Origin: Hormiphora californensis
Taxonomy: Eukaryota; Ctenophora; Tentaculata; Cydippida; Pleurobrachiidae
Direction: 5' to 3'
NCBI GenBank assembly: GCA_020137815.1
Contig: CM035350.1
Location: 973,011-1,037,010 of the forward strand
Length of the DNA stretch: 64,000 nt
Positions 33,701-44,800 of the stretch are shown here, piece after piece. A model generated the notes under the pieces. That model saw only the letters and a program-made list of their open reading frames with translations. It did no database searches and had not been told where the DNA came from. Both the position numbers and the translations under genes were made by a program. The first letter of the stretch is position 1; each line of letters begins with the position of its first letter.

Positions 33701-33991
33701 GGGTCAAAGTGGGAAAGTTTCTTAGAGATTAGAAGGTCAAAGTGGGACAAGTTTCTTAGAGATAAGGAGGTTCAAAGTGGGAACGTTTCTTAGAGATAAG
33801 GAGGGTCAAAGTGGGAAAGTTTCTTAGAGATAAGGAGGGTCAAAGTGGGAAAGTTTCTTAGAGATAAGGAGGGTCAAAGTGGGAAAGTTTCTTAGAGATA
33901 AGGAGGGTCAAAGTGGGAAAGTTTCTTAGAGATAAGGAGGGTCAAATTGGGAAAGTTTCTTAGAGATAAGGAGGGTCAAAGTGGGAACGTT
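30763..33991. repeat. 34-bp minisatellite, about 95 copies
   Basis: Head-to-tail units of GGTCAAAGTGGGAAAGTTTC followed by TTAGAGATAAGGAG (34 bp). Most are identical; variants (GTGTC for GTTTC, GGTTAAAG, GGTTCAAG, GATTAGAAGG, GGGACAAG, GGGAACG) cluster in blocks, especially after 32260. One interruption (AAAGCCCCCC) lies at about 31621. No gene inside. Confidence 0.98.
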
Positions 33992-34181
33992 TCTTACTAA
34001 TTTCCAATTTTTGTAAATCCCTATTCCCTCACAACCCCCACTTGTTCTCACACTACGGCAAAAAACCGCAAATCTCCAGAAAGAGCACAATTTTGGTTTA
34101 ACGAATTTTGTGGAGAAACGCGTTATACTGTGTTCCTCTGTTCTACCCACCACTATTTTAACAGCCTTTTGACCGTTAGTT

Positions 34182-34213
34182 AGGACCACTATTGGTGCGC
34201 GGTCGTGCCCACG
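34182..34213 (+). repeat. 32-bp inverted repeat, left copy
   Basis: Perfectly complementary to 37243-37274 about 3 kb away. The block includes ACTATTGGTGCGCGGTCGTG. Confidence 0.9.
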
Positions 34214-34529
34214 GAAGGAGTGTTTAAACGACTCTAATTAGATAACTACAAAAGATAAAAACTATCTGAAAGTTGAGACTGCAAATTTGGACGATTCTCT
34301 GTCCACACAAGAAGTTTCAAAGCCCCAGCCCTTCATATAAGGGCTGTGTTTAGGTCCTCTTTTTTGTCACTTTAAAACGTCTTTTTTCACTGTTTTTCGG
34401 TCATAACTCGTGATTGGATTGTCAGAACATCACCCAAATGGCTACAGACACTTTTGGATAATGGGTATGCATTAGTTACTAGGCGGGAAATACTACATCA
34501 AAAACAATATCATCCAAGTAGGATAGCGC

Positions 34530-35096
34530 TATTTAAAGGCCCTCTGACCCGAAAATCAATTTTCTATTTTTGACTTATTATGACACTACATGGAAAATCA
34601 TGAACAATGATGTATGTCCCACCTCATATGGTTATCTCTAAGGGGTCTAATTAGGTGTTGACAGGTGTGGAACTTCTCTCCCTTGCTATAACGGGAAACA
34701 GCATATGGGAAGGGGGGCTCTTTGTATTTATGTGTAAAAGTTTACATTGTGTTCAGTTTATTGTCATCTGCGATGATTTATGACTTATTTAAATACAAAT
34801 CATTCACTAAGTTGAAGAAACATGTTTTTAGATTTCCTTTTTATGTATCATGGATAAATTACGATATCACACTTGTCAGTAATCTCATTGTTTGTAAATG
34901 TACTCAATTTTTATGTGTAAACACAAAGGGGGAGAGATCTCATGTGCTGTCTCAGCTCGGAAGGGGGCAACCTTTTAACACCTAATTAGAGGGGGAAGGA
35001 GGAACCCGTAGAGTGTGAGATAACCTGGAATCTTCATGATTTTTCACATACTATCAATTTAGACAAAGTTGTTTTTTCGAGTCAGAGGACCTTTAA
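34530..35096. mobile_element. Diverged foldback element of about 570 bp
   Basis: Outer arms TTTAAAGG(C/T)CCTCTGAC(C/T)CGAAAA lie at about 34532-34556 and 35071-35095 in opposite orientation. Further in, matching inverted blocks include AAAATCATGAA, GGTTATCTC and CTAATTAGGTGTT, in order. The arms are diverged and the centre is noncoding. Confidence 0.6.
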
Positions 35097-36104
35097 ATGC
35101 CCCCTACATGAACTATAACTACACAATCTTGTTGTAAAGCTAGCCGCTTTTGGAGAGAGGGCTGTTGAGGATGAAAGAGGATGTGAAGATGAATCTGACT
35201 CCCAGCAGCAGAACTTGTGCTGCGCCGTAAATGCGGACAGTTAAAAAGCGGACTATAAATTGATATTTTGTATTGTATTGTATTAAAACCGGTTTCAAGA
35301 TGATCCAAGCACTCCTTCCGTGTTTAAGTTTAAGTTTAAGTTTAAGTTTAATCACTATTTATCACAAAGTCAATATTAAAATATTAAAACCTTGTCCCGC
35401 TCTTACACCAAACATATTTAATATAAATAGATATAAAAAATAAGCTACAAGGCTGATGTGAAAGCACCAGCGGTTACCTAAAGCGGGTTAAGCTAGTTCA
35501 CGATACAATGAGGCAGATAACATCAGCATAAACTGCACAATTAAATAACTGAGATACAACGGCTTTTGAAAAAGTGCACAAACAAACCAACACAGCCCGC
35601 AGACAAACAAAACGAACAAACAAACAACCAAACAAATAAATAAGCAAACAAACAAACAAATAAGTTAACACTAAACAGACAGGCAAACAAGAAAGTTAAC
35701 AAACAAGCATACATACAAACAAACAAACAAAAGAACAGTCAAATAAATAAATAAACAAACAGGTACAAGTGAACATCAAAATAATAACAACAGACATAAT
35801 ATCAGATGAGACACACACGGTTAATAAGTAATAATAGAGTTCAGCATCACGAATAGTTTATTGTCCATACATGGCATAGTTTTTTATCGGTAAAAACGTT
35901 AAAACGGTATGTATGGATCTTCTTTCTTCTTTCGTTTCTCCCTTTAGACTCAGTCAATCTGGAACCTCATCTACTCAGACTCTACACAAACTCGTAGGCC
36001 AAGATACACTTAAAACAGAAAAAACACACTAAAAATTCTCACTACTCTGGCTTGGATGATCCCTCTACTAAGTCTCATGAAGATGTAGGAAGGACAGGGA
36101 AATG

Positions 36105-36790
36105 GTAAATGTAGCAGGTTAAGGAGGGGGGAGCAGCAGGTTAGGGAGGAAGCAGCAGTGCAGGTTAAGGAGGATGTAGCAGGTTATGGAGGGAGCAGCA
36201 AGTTGAGGAGGATGTAGCAGGTTTCAGGAGGGAGCAGCAGTGCAGGTTAAGGAGGGAGCAGCAGTGCAGGTTAAGGAGGGAGCAGCAGGTTAAGGAGGGA
36301 GCAGGAGGTTTCAGGAGGGAGCAGCAGGTTAAGGAGGGAGTAGCAGGTTAAGGAGGGAGTAGCAGGTTAAGGAGGAAGCAGCAGTGCAGGTTAAGGAGGG
36401 AGCAGCAGTGCAGGTTAAGGAGGGAGCAGCAGGTTAAGGAGGATGTAGCAGGTTAAGGAGGATGTAGCAGGTTAAGGAGGGAGCAGCAGGTTAAGGAGGA
36501 ATTAGCAGGTTTCAGGAGGGAGCAGCAGTGCAGGTTAAGGAGGGAGCAGCAGGTTAGGGAGGGAGCAGCAGGTTAGGGAGGGGGGAGCAGCAGGTTAAGG
36601 AGGGAGCAGCAGTGCAGGTTGAGGAGGGAGCAGCAGGTTTCAGGAGGGAGCAGCAGTGCAGGTTAATGAGGATGTACCAGGTTAAGGAGGATGTACCAGG
36701 TTAAGGAGGATGTACCAGGTTAGGCCTTAGGGAGGAAGCAGCAGGCTGCAGGTTAGGGAGGAAGCAACAGGTCAGTGATGCAGCAGCAGG
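36105..36790. repeat. Minisatellite GCAGCAGGTTAAGGAGG, irregular
   Basis: Dozens of irregular units built from AGCAGCAGGTTAAGGAGGG, AGCAGTGCAGGTTAAGG and GATGTAGCAGGTTAAGG variants. The array starts just downstream of the LINE ORF stop on the minus strand. Confidence 0.92.
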
Positions 36791-36821
36791 TTCAAAGGGA
36801 AAGGAGAAGGGTCAGGGGAAA

Positions 36822-37238
36822 TCAGCAGTCGTAGGCCATCCTAAACAAACAGGTCTTCAAAGATTTCTTGAAAGAAGACAGTGTTTCTGAGTTGCGTATC
36901 TGCTCAGGAAGGCGGTTCCACATTTTTGGAGCGGCTACACTGAAAGCTCTCTCTGTTGCTTTGTAGTTGCATGTACTGTGCACCTCTTCTAGTCTCGTTG
37001 TATCAGTATCCACTCGCAGACATTTAGCCTTTGGTTTACGCTTTTGAACCATGTCTGCCATGTATCCGGGTGTGTCGTTGTTAAGTGACTTATAGACTAG
37101 CAGACATATCTTGTACTCGATTCTGTGTCTAATGGGTAGAAAGTGGCACTTCTTACGGAGATCAGTAACACCTCGTCTACTTCGTTGGCCAAATATAAAA
37201 CGAGTTGCAGAATTTTGTAGCTTCTGCAAGCGCCTCAC
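36822..37238 (-). pseudogene. 5'-truncated LINE, C-terminal end of reverse transcriptase ORF
   Basis: A 138-residue frame matches the C-terminal region typical of CR1/Jockey-type non-LTR retrotransposon ORF2 proteins: RLQKLQNSATRFIFG, LPIRHRIEYKICLLVYKSLN, ERAFSVAAPKMWNRLPE and LSSFKKSLKTCLF. The catalytic reverse transcriptase domain and everything upstream are missing, so this is a dead 5'-truncated copy. The break lies within a few bases of the 32-bp inverted repeat at 37243-37274. Confidence 0.85.
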
Positions 37239-37242
37239 ATCA

Positions 37243-37274
37243 CGTGGGCACGACCGCGCACCAATAGTGGTCCT
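37243..37274 (-). repeat. 32-bp inverted repeat, right copy
   Basis: Perfect reverse complement of 34182-34213; lies at the upstream border of the LINE fragment. Confidence 0.9.
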
Positions 37275-39738
37275 GACTACGTTTCAAACTCCTCACTCTT
37301 CGCGAGGAGCCTTAGCTTGGCAAACGCCGCTGGCCCCCGATAACAGCGCGGGATAAGGCAGCGCTTTTCAACGAGGAGTCAGGAGCCAGGTCAAAATTCA
37401 AAAATCAAAATGCAAAAATTTAAAAATCTTGCGTTTTTGAAAAATTAAATAAACAAAATTTCGAATAATATAGCGCGCGCGCGTAAGAACGCGCAAAAAC
37501 ATAACGCGCGACAAAAATTGCTAGTCTTTGATCTGGCGCGGTATATTTGAACCCTTGAAATCAAACAAATAGTCAAAACAGATTGAGTTAGAAACATGTA
37601 ATCTTGAAACAAAGTTGGTTTTATGTTCTATTTACAGAAGGATCCTGGATCATTGCAATAGTTGCCATGCTACGCAGTACGCAGTCTATCCATTCGGCCC
37701 CTTCGGGCTTGCGTAAGTTGCCTAGCTAGACTGTGTTTCGCTTTACAAATGTAAAGGAGAGTTAGAACATAGCAACGCGTAAGCTCACACCAGGCCTTCG
37801 GTGTGAGAGCCGACAGACTGGGAACATGTCAATGCAATAGGTACTGAATTAGACTGAATGAACAAAAACCACAGCCTATACCCTCTATTCAGGCTGTGAC
37901 AGACCCCATTTTGATTCTCAGAGCGCTCAGATCGTGTCGGCTCCGCCGGGCTGTAACTTAATTTTACATGAAAATGCAATTCCTTGCTGCAAATTAAGAT
38001 TCATAGGGCCACTGTGGAAGAGGGACTGCAGGGAACGCTTTAGCTCTGGTCATTTGATCCGTTTTCCTGTAATACGATAAGCTCGTTTGGAACCACCAGG
38101 TGTGAACTACAGAAACTCTCAGTCACAATGTTCCCTGGCCTTAGCAGTAGTTTGTATCAATTTTCAAGCTTGAAATACTCTGACACTCTTCAGCTCTTCT
38201 GCTCAAACATGGTACGGGTAGTTCTTAATTTAAAAAGAAGCTGCTCTCTACATGAATCATCCAGTGAAATCAAAAAGGAATGCTAATTTAAGAAATTAGA
38301 TTTTAGTACTTAGACTTTAACAATTCATATTACGTCGCGTCCAGAAATCAAACTCAAAAACAATTAGCTGATTAAGAATCAGAAGTAGCGACTGTGACTG
38401 TGAGGGAGGACGAGACTTGGTGAAGATGTCATTAAATGAACTAAAAATTTAGCTCATCTTGCTGCTTGCTACCATGTACCTACCTACCAAAATATTTGTT
38501 TTCTGGGTGATCAGGCCGATATGTTATACTTATAGACGGTGCCAATATGCAGTAGGATAATTTACTTGCAGTACCACTGAATATGGTTACAAAACTAGGG
38601 TGTGATATTACATGCCAGGATTCCATTTTTAACTTCACTAACTATAACTCAATTAGCATGCTGGTTCTACCGCTGTCTGCGTGTAACTGTTCGTCTGTGC
38701 ATGTGCTGCTTATCTCCTGGCATTCTTGTTGCTGGGGTGTCAAATTCAATAATTATCCGGAACATTCTTTTAGCATGATTCCTATATGCGTGATCAGAAT
38801 TCACATATTCAAGTCCATATTCGAAGGGTCCGGTAATCTCGCTTATTTTGGGACTTGGGTTGATATTTCCCGTATTTGCTTGGCCAGATGTTTCATCATA
38901 TAATTCTGTGGTCAATAAACTTTAATATCATTGAACTTTAGCGAATATTAACTCTTCAGCGATTAGTTTAGATGATTCTTTTGCTTCTGTTAGTCTGATC
39001 TCTGCTACTCAACTATTCGTCCCTCAACATACCCCTCTCGTATTATTATGGTGGTCTCTCGTATTATTATGGTGGTCAGTGGTCACGGCTGCAAATCATA
39101 GTGTCGAATATAGGTAATCTTTCTTCGTCCAATGAAATTGAATGGGTCGTTCTCTTTTTATTCTTCATCTCTCTCTGGCCCAGCCCTTTCCCCTATCTCT
39201 CTCTCTCTCTCTCTCTCTTGCCAATCTTATTATACTCCTTCATTCAGTAGGTGTCCGGGGCTCTCAAACATTCTTAGCAGTCAGCTCCAATTTGTTAATT
39301 GGCATTTCGTGCTTGCGAGGAGGAGGACAACTCAGCACTGGGCGCTCCTATTTGAATGTACCTGTGAAGTTGCACCAGCTGTTCTCTTCACTAGTATTAG
39401 TTCTCTCGGCTGTATGGATCAATTTGTATAGCGGTATCTAGGAGGAGAGGGCAGGAAGACCCTTTATTCAAGGAACTGGGCGTGGAAAAGAAAGGGGGTC
39501 ATTATCATTGTGGCACGTAGCTAAAAATAAACCTTCATTATTTCTTTCCATGTTGACCTTCTATATTTTTTTATGACAGGTTGAGAAGTAAAGGAACTAT
39601 GGGAGGGGACAATGGGAGATTGAGAAATAGATTGCACCAGTAGAGAAATTATGATAATGTGAGGGGAGGGGAGTTGCACCTGCTGTCCCCACACCCACTG
39701 CAGCAGCTGCCGCTCTTACATGATGCTGTCTTCGTGGA

Positions 39739-39739
<1 letters not shown>
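37275..39739. other. Intergenic region without a recognised gene
   Basis: Contains CpG-rich blocks (about 37468-37540) and a short CT run (about 39195-39220). A minus-strand frame at 38667-38915 has a protein-like stretch (YRNHAKRMFRIIIEFDTP) but no supporting splice chain, so I do not call it. Confidence 0.4.
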
Positions 39740-40499
<760 letters not shown>

Positions 40500-40503
40500 T
40501 GTC

Positions 40504-40813
40504 TGTTAGTGATCCCTGTACACAGATCAAACAAGATTCTTCGGGTTTTCAAACAATGTCCACTCACAGCAAGACACATCGCTTATATCTCAATATTCCA
40601 CACGTGGCCCCTCCCGCGTGAGCGGGGTGAAACCATAATAAGACTAATAGGAGGGAGGCCGCGAGATTACACTCTCCCTGGTACCGACATCTCGATAGGG
40701 GTGAAACCCTAGTAAGACCTAATAGGAGGGAGGCCTCGAGATTACACTCTCCCTGGTACCGACATCTCAAATATCAGTGGATATAAGTATGATCTAATTG
40801 CACAATCCCAATA
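40504..40813 (-). repeat. 3' LTR
   Basis: Identical to 47422-47731. Contains two tandem copies of a roughly 70-bp block (GGGTGAAACC through CCGACATCTC). In element orientation it starts TATTGGGATTG and ends CACTAACA. Confidence 0.95.
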
Positions 40814-40930
40814 TCTCAGTCCCTCCAAATATATAAAATAGAGTCAATAAAAGTGTTTCCCAATATCTCAGTCCCTCCAAATATATAAAATAAAGTCCAT
40901 AAAAGTGTTTCCCAATATCTCAGTCCGTCT
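40808..40930 (-). repeat. Tandem 52-bp repeat of the polypurine tract/LTR junction
   Basis: Two full units and a partial third (40808-40859, 40860-40911, 40912-40930). Each has the LTR-start sequence TATTGGG next to a purine-rich GGAGGGACTGAGA (element orientation), so the putative polypurine tract and first LTR bases occur three times. Confidence 0.75.
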
Positions 40931-41157
40931 GAACGTGAGGTAGTCATAGCGTGACAAAGGTCACGTACTATGTTGGCGGAGAGATCAGATGTCGGTGAAG
41001 AGATCCGATGTCGGTGAAGAGGTCCGATGTCGATGTAGATCAGGTTAGGATATCCGATGACCCCGAGTCCAATAACATGGAGTCTAAAGTTGCTTGAGTA
41101 GAGGTGATTAAGCGGGACTATATAAGATGTTCAGGGATTCCGATACATCACCCCAAA

Positions 41158-41811
41158 ATGTATACTTCTGAATCTGACAGCGGCTTGTCCGATACATCCC
41201 AGCAGAGGAGCAGGCCCATACGGAGCAGAGGACGTGTCTTGAGTTCGTCGTCATCCTCTTCTACATCATCTACTTCCTCCTCATCATCTGCTTCCTCCTC
41301 ATCATCGGCGTCACAAAGTCCACCGCCGCCCCCGTCTACCCCGCACCCGGATGTACTGCAGAGGTTAGAGGATCCCTGTGAGCCGACATCTACCCCCGTC
41401 TATGACCGAGTGATAGGAGGCGTCCCTACTGTACTGCAAGAAGATCTACAACAAGCCCTCCGACCAATGGTGGAGGTAGCCAATCTGGAGTTGGTAATGG
41501 GGCTCCGTGGTTCTTCTACAATCGAGGACATACTGAAGAGGATAGACGAGCATGCCCAGCGGGTAGAGGTCTTGGTTCGCCAGGGTAGAAGGCTGGCTTT
41601 GGAGAGGGCCCGACTGTACAATTTAGGGGTCGAGAGATTGTACCATGTGGAAGTCCAACGTGTCCGGTTTGCCGTATACCGTAGGCTGTCCGAGTGGCAC
41701 CGGGCAGTGCGAACTGTTGTCCAAGGAGGAGAGAGGTCCAAGAAAACAGTGTTAGAGGAGTTGATTAACGCTAATAACCTCAGTTATTGTGTGTTGTGTT
41801 TACGGTTTTAG
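41158..41811 (+). CDS. Antisense ORF inside the LTR retrotransposon
   Basis: Runs opposite to gag-pol, between pol and the 3' LTR, converging on pol with 12 bp between the two stop codons. From the ATG at 41158 it encodes 217 residues. The N-terminus is acidic and Ser-rich, with a polyserine tract (about residues 25-55) spelled with many different serine codons, then a proline run. The C-terminal 130 residues look helical and basic (HAQRVEVLVRQGRRLALERA, YRRLSEWHRAVRTV). A TATATAAG lies about 38 bp upstream of the ATG. The competing minus-strand frame is only 113 codons. No known domain recognised. The layout recalls antisense genes of some plant Ty3 elements and of HTLV-type retroviruses, but homology is not claimed. 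Confidence 0.55.
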   Translation: MYTSESDSGLSDTSQQRSRPIRSRGRVLSSSSSSSTSSTSSSSSASSSSSASQSPPPPPSTPHPDVLQRLEDPCEPTSTPVYDRVIGGVPTVLQEDLQQALRPMVEVANLELVMGLRGSSTIEDILKRIDEHAQRVEVLVRQGRRLALERARLYNLGVERLYHVEVQRVRFAVYRRLSEWHRAVRTVVQGGERSKKTVLEELINANNLSYCVLCLRF

Positions 41812-41823
41812 AGTGACAGCGTA

Positions 41824-44800
41824 TTAATTTATTCCATATCGTGATATCTGCTTTTTACTGCGTACGGGCCGGGTTGGCTCATTAGTTTGGAGATTGTCAC
41901 TCGGTTGCAATAACGTATTGGTTGTCGAGGGGGAAGGGTCTTCCGTGGCAGGGTCCGTTGATTCCTGGTTTTGAGACTTGTTCCTTGGAGTGAATTTCTT
42001 CATCTTGCTGATGTTAGTGACATGCTCTCCCTTTTCCGTTGCGATTATGTAGAGGTGTTGGTCACATTTCTTGATGATTTCGTAAGGTCCAGCCCATCTT
42101 TTGGAAAACTTCATCTGCGGGTTGGGCACCAGGAGGAGACAATGCTCTCCTTTTTCAAAATTTTGGCCTGGTTTTTGGTTGCTAGCATTTTCCATAGCTA
42201 GGAAATCAAGAGATGCGTTGTTACGGGCCCGTTGTAATATATCTCGATATGACCGGTATAGAGTGTATGCTCGGGGGTCTCGGAGGTGCTCGGGTTGTGC
42301 GAAGGGTTCTTGCTCTCCTTCTATCTCGATCTGGAGGGGTGCCCTTAGTTCTCTTCCATGTGCTAAGATGTTCGGTGTGAATCCAGTATGCTTAGATTTG
42401 ATACCATTGAGGGCGAAGCATATGATGGGTAGATACAGGTCCCAGTCACGGAGTTGGTTCTCCGATAGCATGAGACGAAGAGCATTGTTGATCTTTTTGT
42501 TAGCCCTTTCTACTTTAGCAGTCGAGCCACATGTGTAAGGGGTTCCGTGTGTTCCCTTGATTTTGAAATAGTCCAGTATCTCGTCGAATATGGTGGAGGT
42601 GAAGGCACCGTCGTTGTCGCTGACGATTTCTTGCATAAATCCGTGCTTCAGGCACCAGCTCTGTGTAATTAACCGGATTGTTTCCTCGCTAGTTTTCGTC
42701 TTACATGGAACCGCCACAATGTATCCGCTGAAAACGTCTGTCATGGTGAGAATATAACGATTTTTCCTGGGTGTTATGGCGTCTCTCTCCGGTATGATAT
42801 GGTCGATAGCAACTGCTTGTCCGAAGTGATTTGCAACGACATGTTTCAACGGGGATCTGCAATATTTGGATGGTTGTTTCGCCAGTCCACATTTCAGGCA
42901 GCTTTTCACATATAGTTCCACCTCGTCCGCCAATTTGGGCCAGTAGTATCGTCTCCGGATTATATCTGTGGTGTTTCGAATACCAGGGTGGATAGTAATG
43001 AGTGAATCATGGTGCCTTTTCAGTACTGACTCTCTCAGCTCTTCCGGCACGAGGATGAGGTAGTGGTTAGGTTCATGATGCGAAGGATTAATCCAATATT
43101 TACACATGACCCCGTTTACTACTGTAAGTGAAGAGAATTGCTTCCAGTAACTTAGGAGGTCTTTAGGCATCCTTAGTTTCTGGGTGTTTTCGGGTTTCTT
43201 TCCTTCAATCATCCACTTCCTTACTTCAGAGAGAACAACGTCCTTGGCTTGTGTCTTGCGAATATTTTCGATATTCAGCTGAGGAGGTAGTGTTAATGTA
43301 GCGTCAATAGAGTTCACTCGGACTACTGTGTGTTCTTTAGGTGTGGCATTTTCCAGATGTTGGCCTGTCTCTTCCATGTTGTCGACGATGGGTGTGTTAG
43401 ATTGGTTTACCGGTCTGTCGGTTTGACAGGATCTTTCTGCCGTTGTCAACTTCATTCCATAGCGACTTAAAAAATCACTGACAGAGTTCGATTTCCCTGA
43501 GGTATGCTGGATGTTGAATCTGTATTTGGCGAGCCGCTGAAGTTGTCGGAGTTGGTGAGCGGTGGTGTTGCCATCTCTGAATATTGTCTGGAACTGTAAC
43601 AGGGACAGGCAATCTGTTATCACAGTGAATGAGGTTCCCTGTAAATAAATTCTCCAATGTTCAATCGCCGCAAGCATGGCCTCGAATTCTAGGCGTGTTT
43701 GGGACCATGTCCTCTTCCTTTGGGGGGTGCGTTTAGAGAAGTACGCTATAGTTCGTCTTTCCCCCTTCACCACTTGTGATAACTCCGCTCCCAGCCCATG
43801 CTGAGATCCGTCGACAGTAACGTGGAAACTCTCATCCTTGTCTTCTACATCAGGAATGGCTAATGTTATTCCCCGGCAAATTTCTTTCTTGATAGAATCC
43901 AGGCTTTCTGCACAAATGGGGGACCATATTGGTCTTTTCCCTGGTCTTCCCTTATCGATGAGTTGATAGATAGGTTTGGCGAGAGCGGCAAAGTTCGGTA
44001 CAAACTTCCTGTTGTAAGACAAGAACCCCATGAGGCTTTCCACCTCTTTCCTAGTGGTGGGTACTTGTAAGTTCCTGACCGCTTTGATTCTTTCATCCGT
44101 AACGCGTATTCCGTTTTCCGAAATGGATAGTCCAACGAAGGTTACCTCTTTTTTCAGGAAGTGGCATTTGCTAGGTGTTAGTTTAAGTCCAGCTTCTCTG
44201 AATTTCCTGAAGATCGTGTCTAGTTTTTCTAGATGTTCGGGGACTGTGTGGCTACCACATAATAGGTCGTCTAGAAAGTAGATGAGCTGCGATACGGGAA
44301 TTTCTCTTGTGAGTTGGTCCATCATTCGACTGAAGGAGCTTGAGCTCGAGAGGTGTCCCATTACCATCCGTTTGAACACATATCGTCTGTTGTTAACGGA
44401 AAACGCGGTGATGGGTTTAGCTGCGTTGTTATACTCTACTTGGTAGAATGATTTGGATAAGTCGAACGTTGAGTAGTATTTCATACCTCCAATCGTGTCT
44501 GTGACATGGTTGATGTTGGGTAGTTGGTAGCCGTCTGGTAAACATTCTCCATTTACGGCCCGGAAGTCTGCAACAAATCTGTATCCTCTCCCATTGGGTT
44601 TCTCTACCAGAAATACGGGGCTGTTCCAGTATGACCTCTCGTTGCATTCCTCTATAACACCAGCGTCCAGCAATCCCGAGATGGTGTCCTCCATAGCATC
44701 TCGAAGTTTATATGCTATGGGTCGGGCAGGAATCCACCTTGGTTGATGATTGTGTTTCAACTTGATCTCTGCTTCGTAAAATTTGCACTTTCCGAGGTCG

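Larger units (their letters stand above)
33992..36821. other. Repeat-rich spacer
   Basis: Holds a foldback element (34530-35096), one arm of a 32-bp perfect inverted repeat (34182-34213), a GTTTAA hexamer run (about 35321-35350), CAAA-rich sequence (about 35580-35770) and a minisatellite (36105-36790). No host gene recognised. Confidence 0.6.

Noticed and set aside
30763-33991. CRISPR-like array
   Set aside because: Units are directly adjacent with no unique spacers, in an animal genome; it is a minisatellite.
38583-38915. Overlapping ORFs of 106 and 82 codons on opposite strands
   Set aside because: The minus-strand peptide looks somewhat protein-like, but no neighbouring exon or family match supports it.
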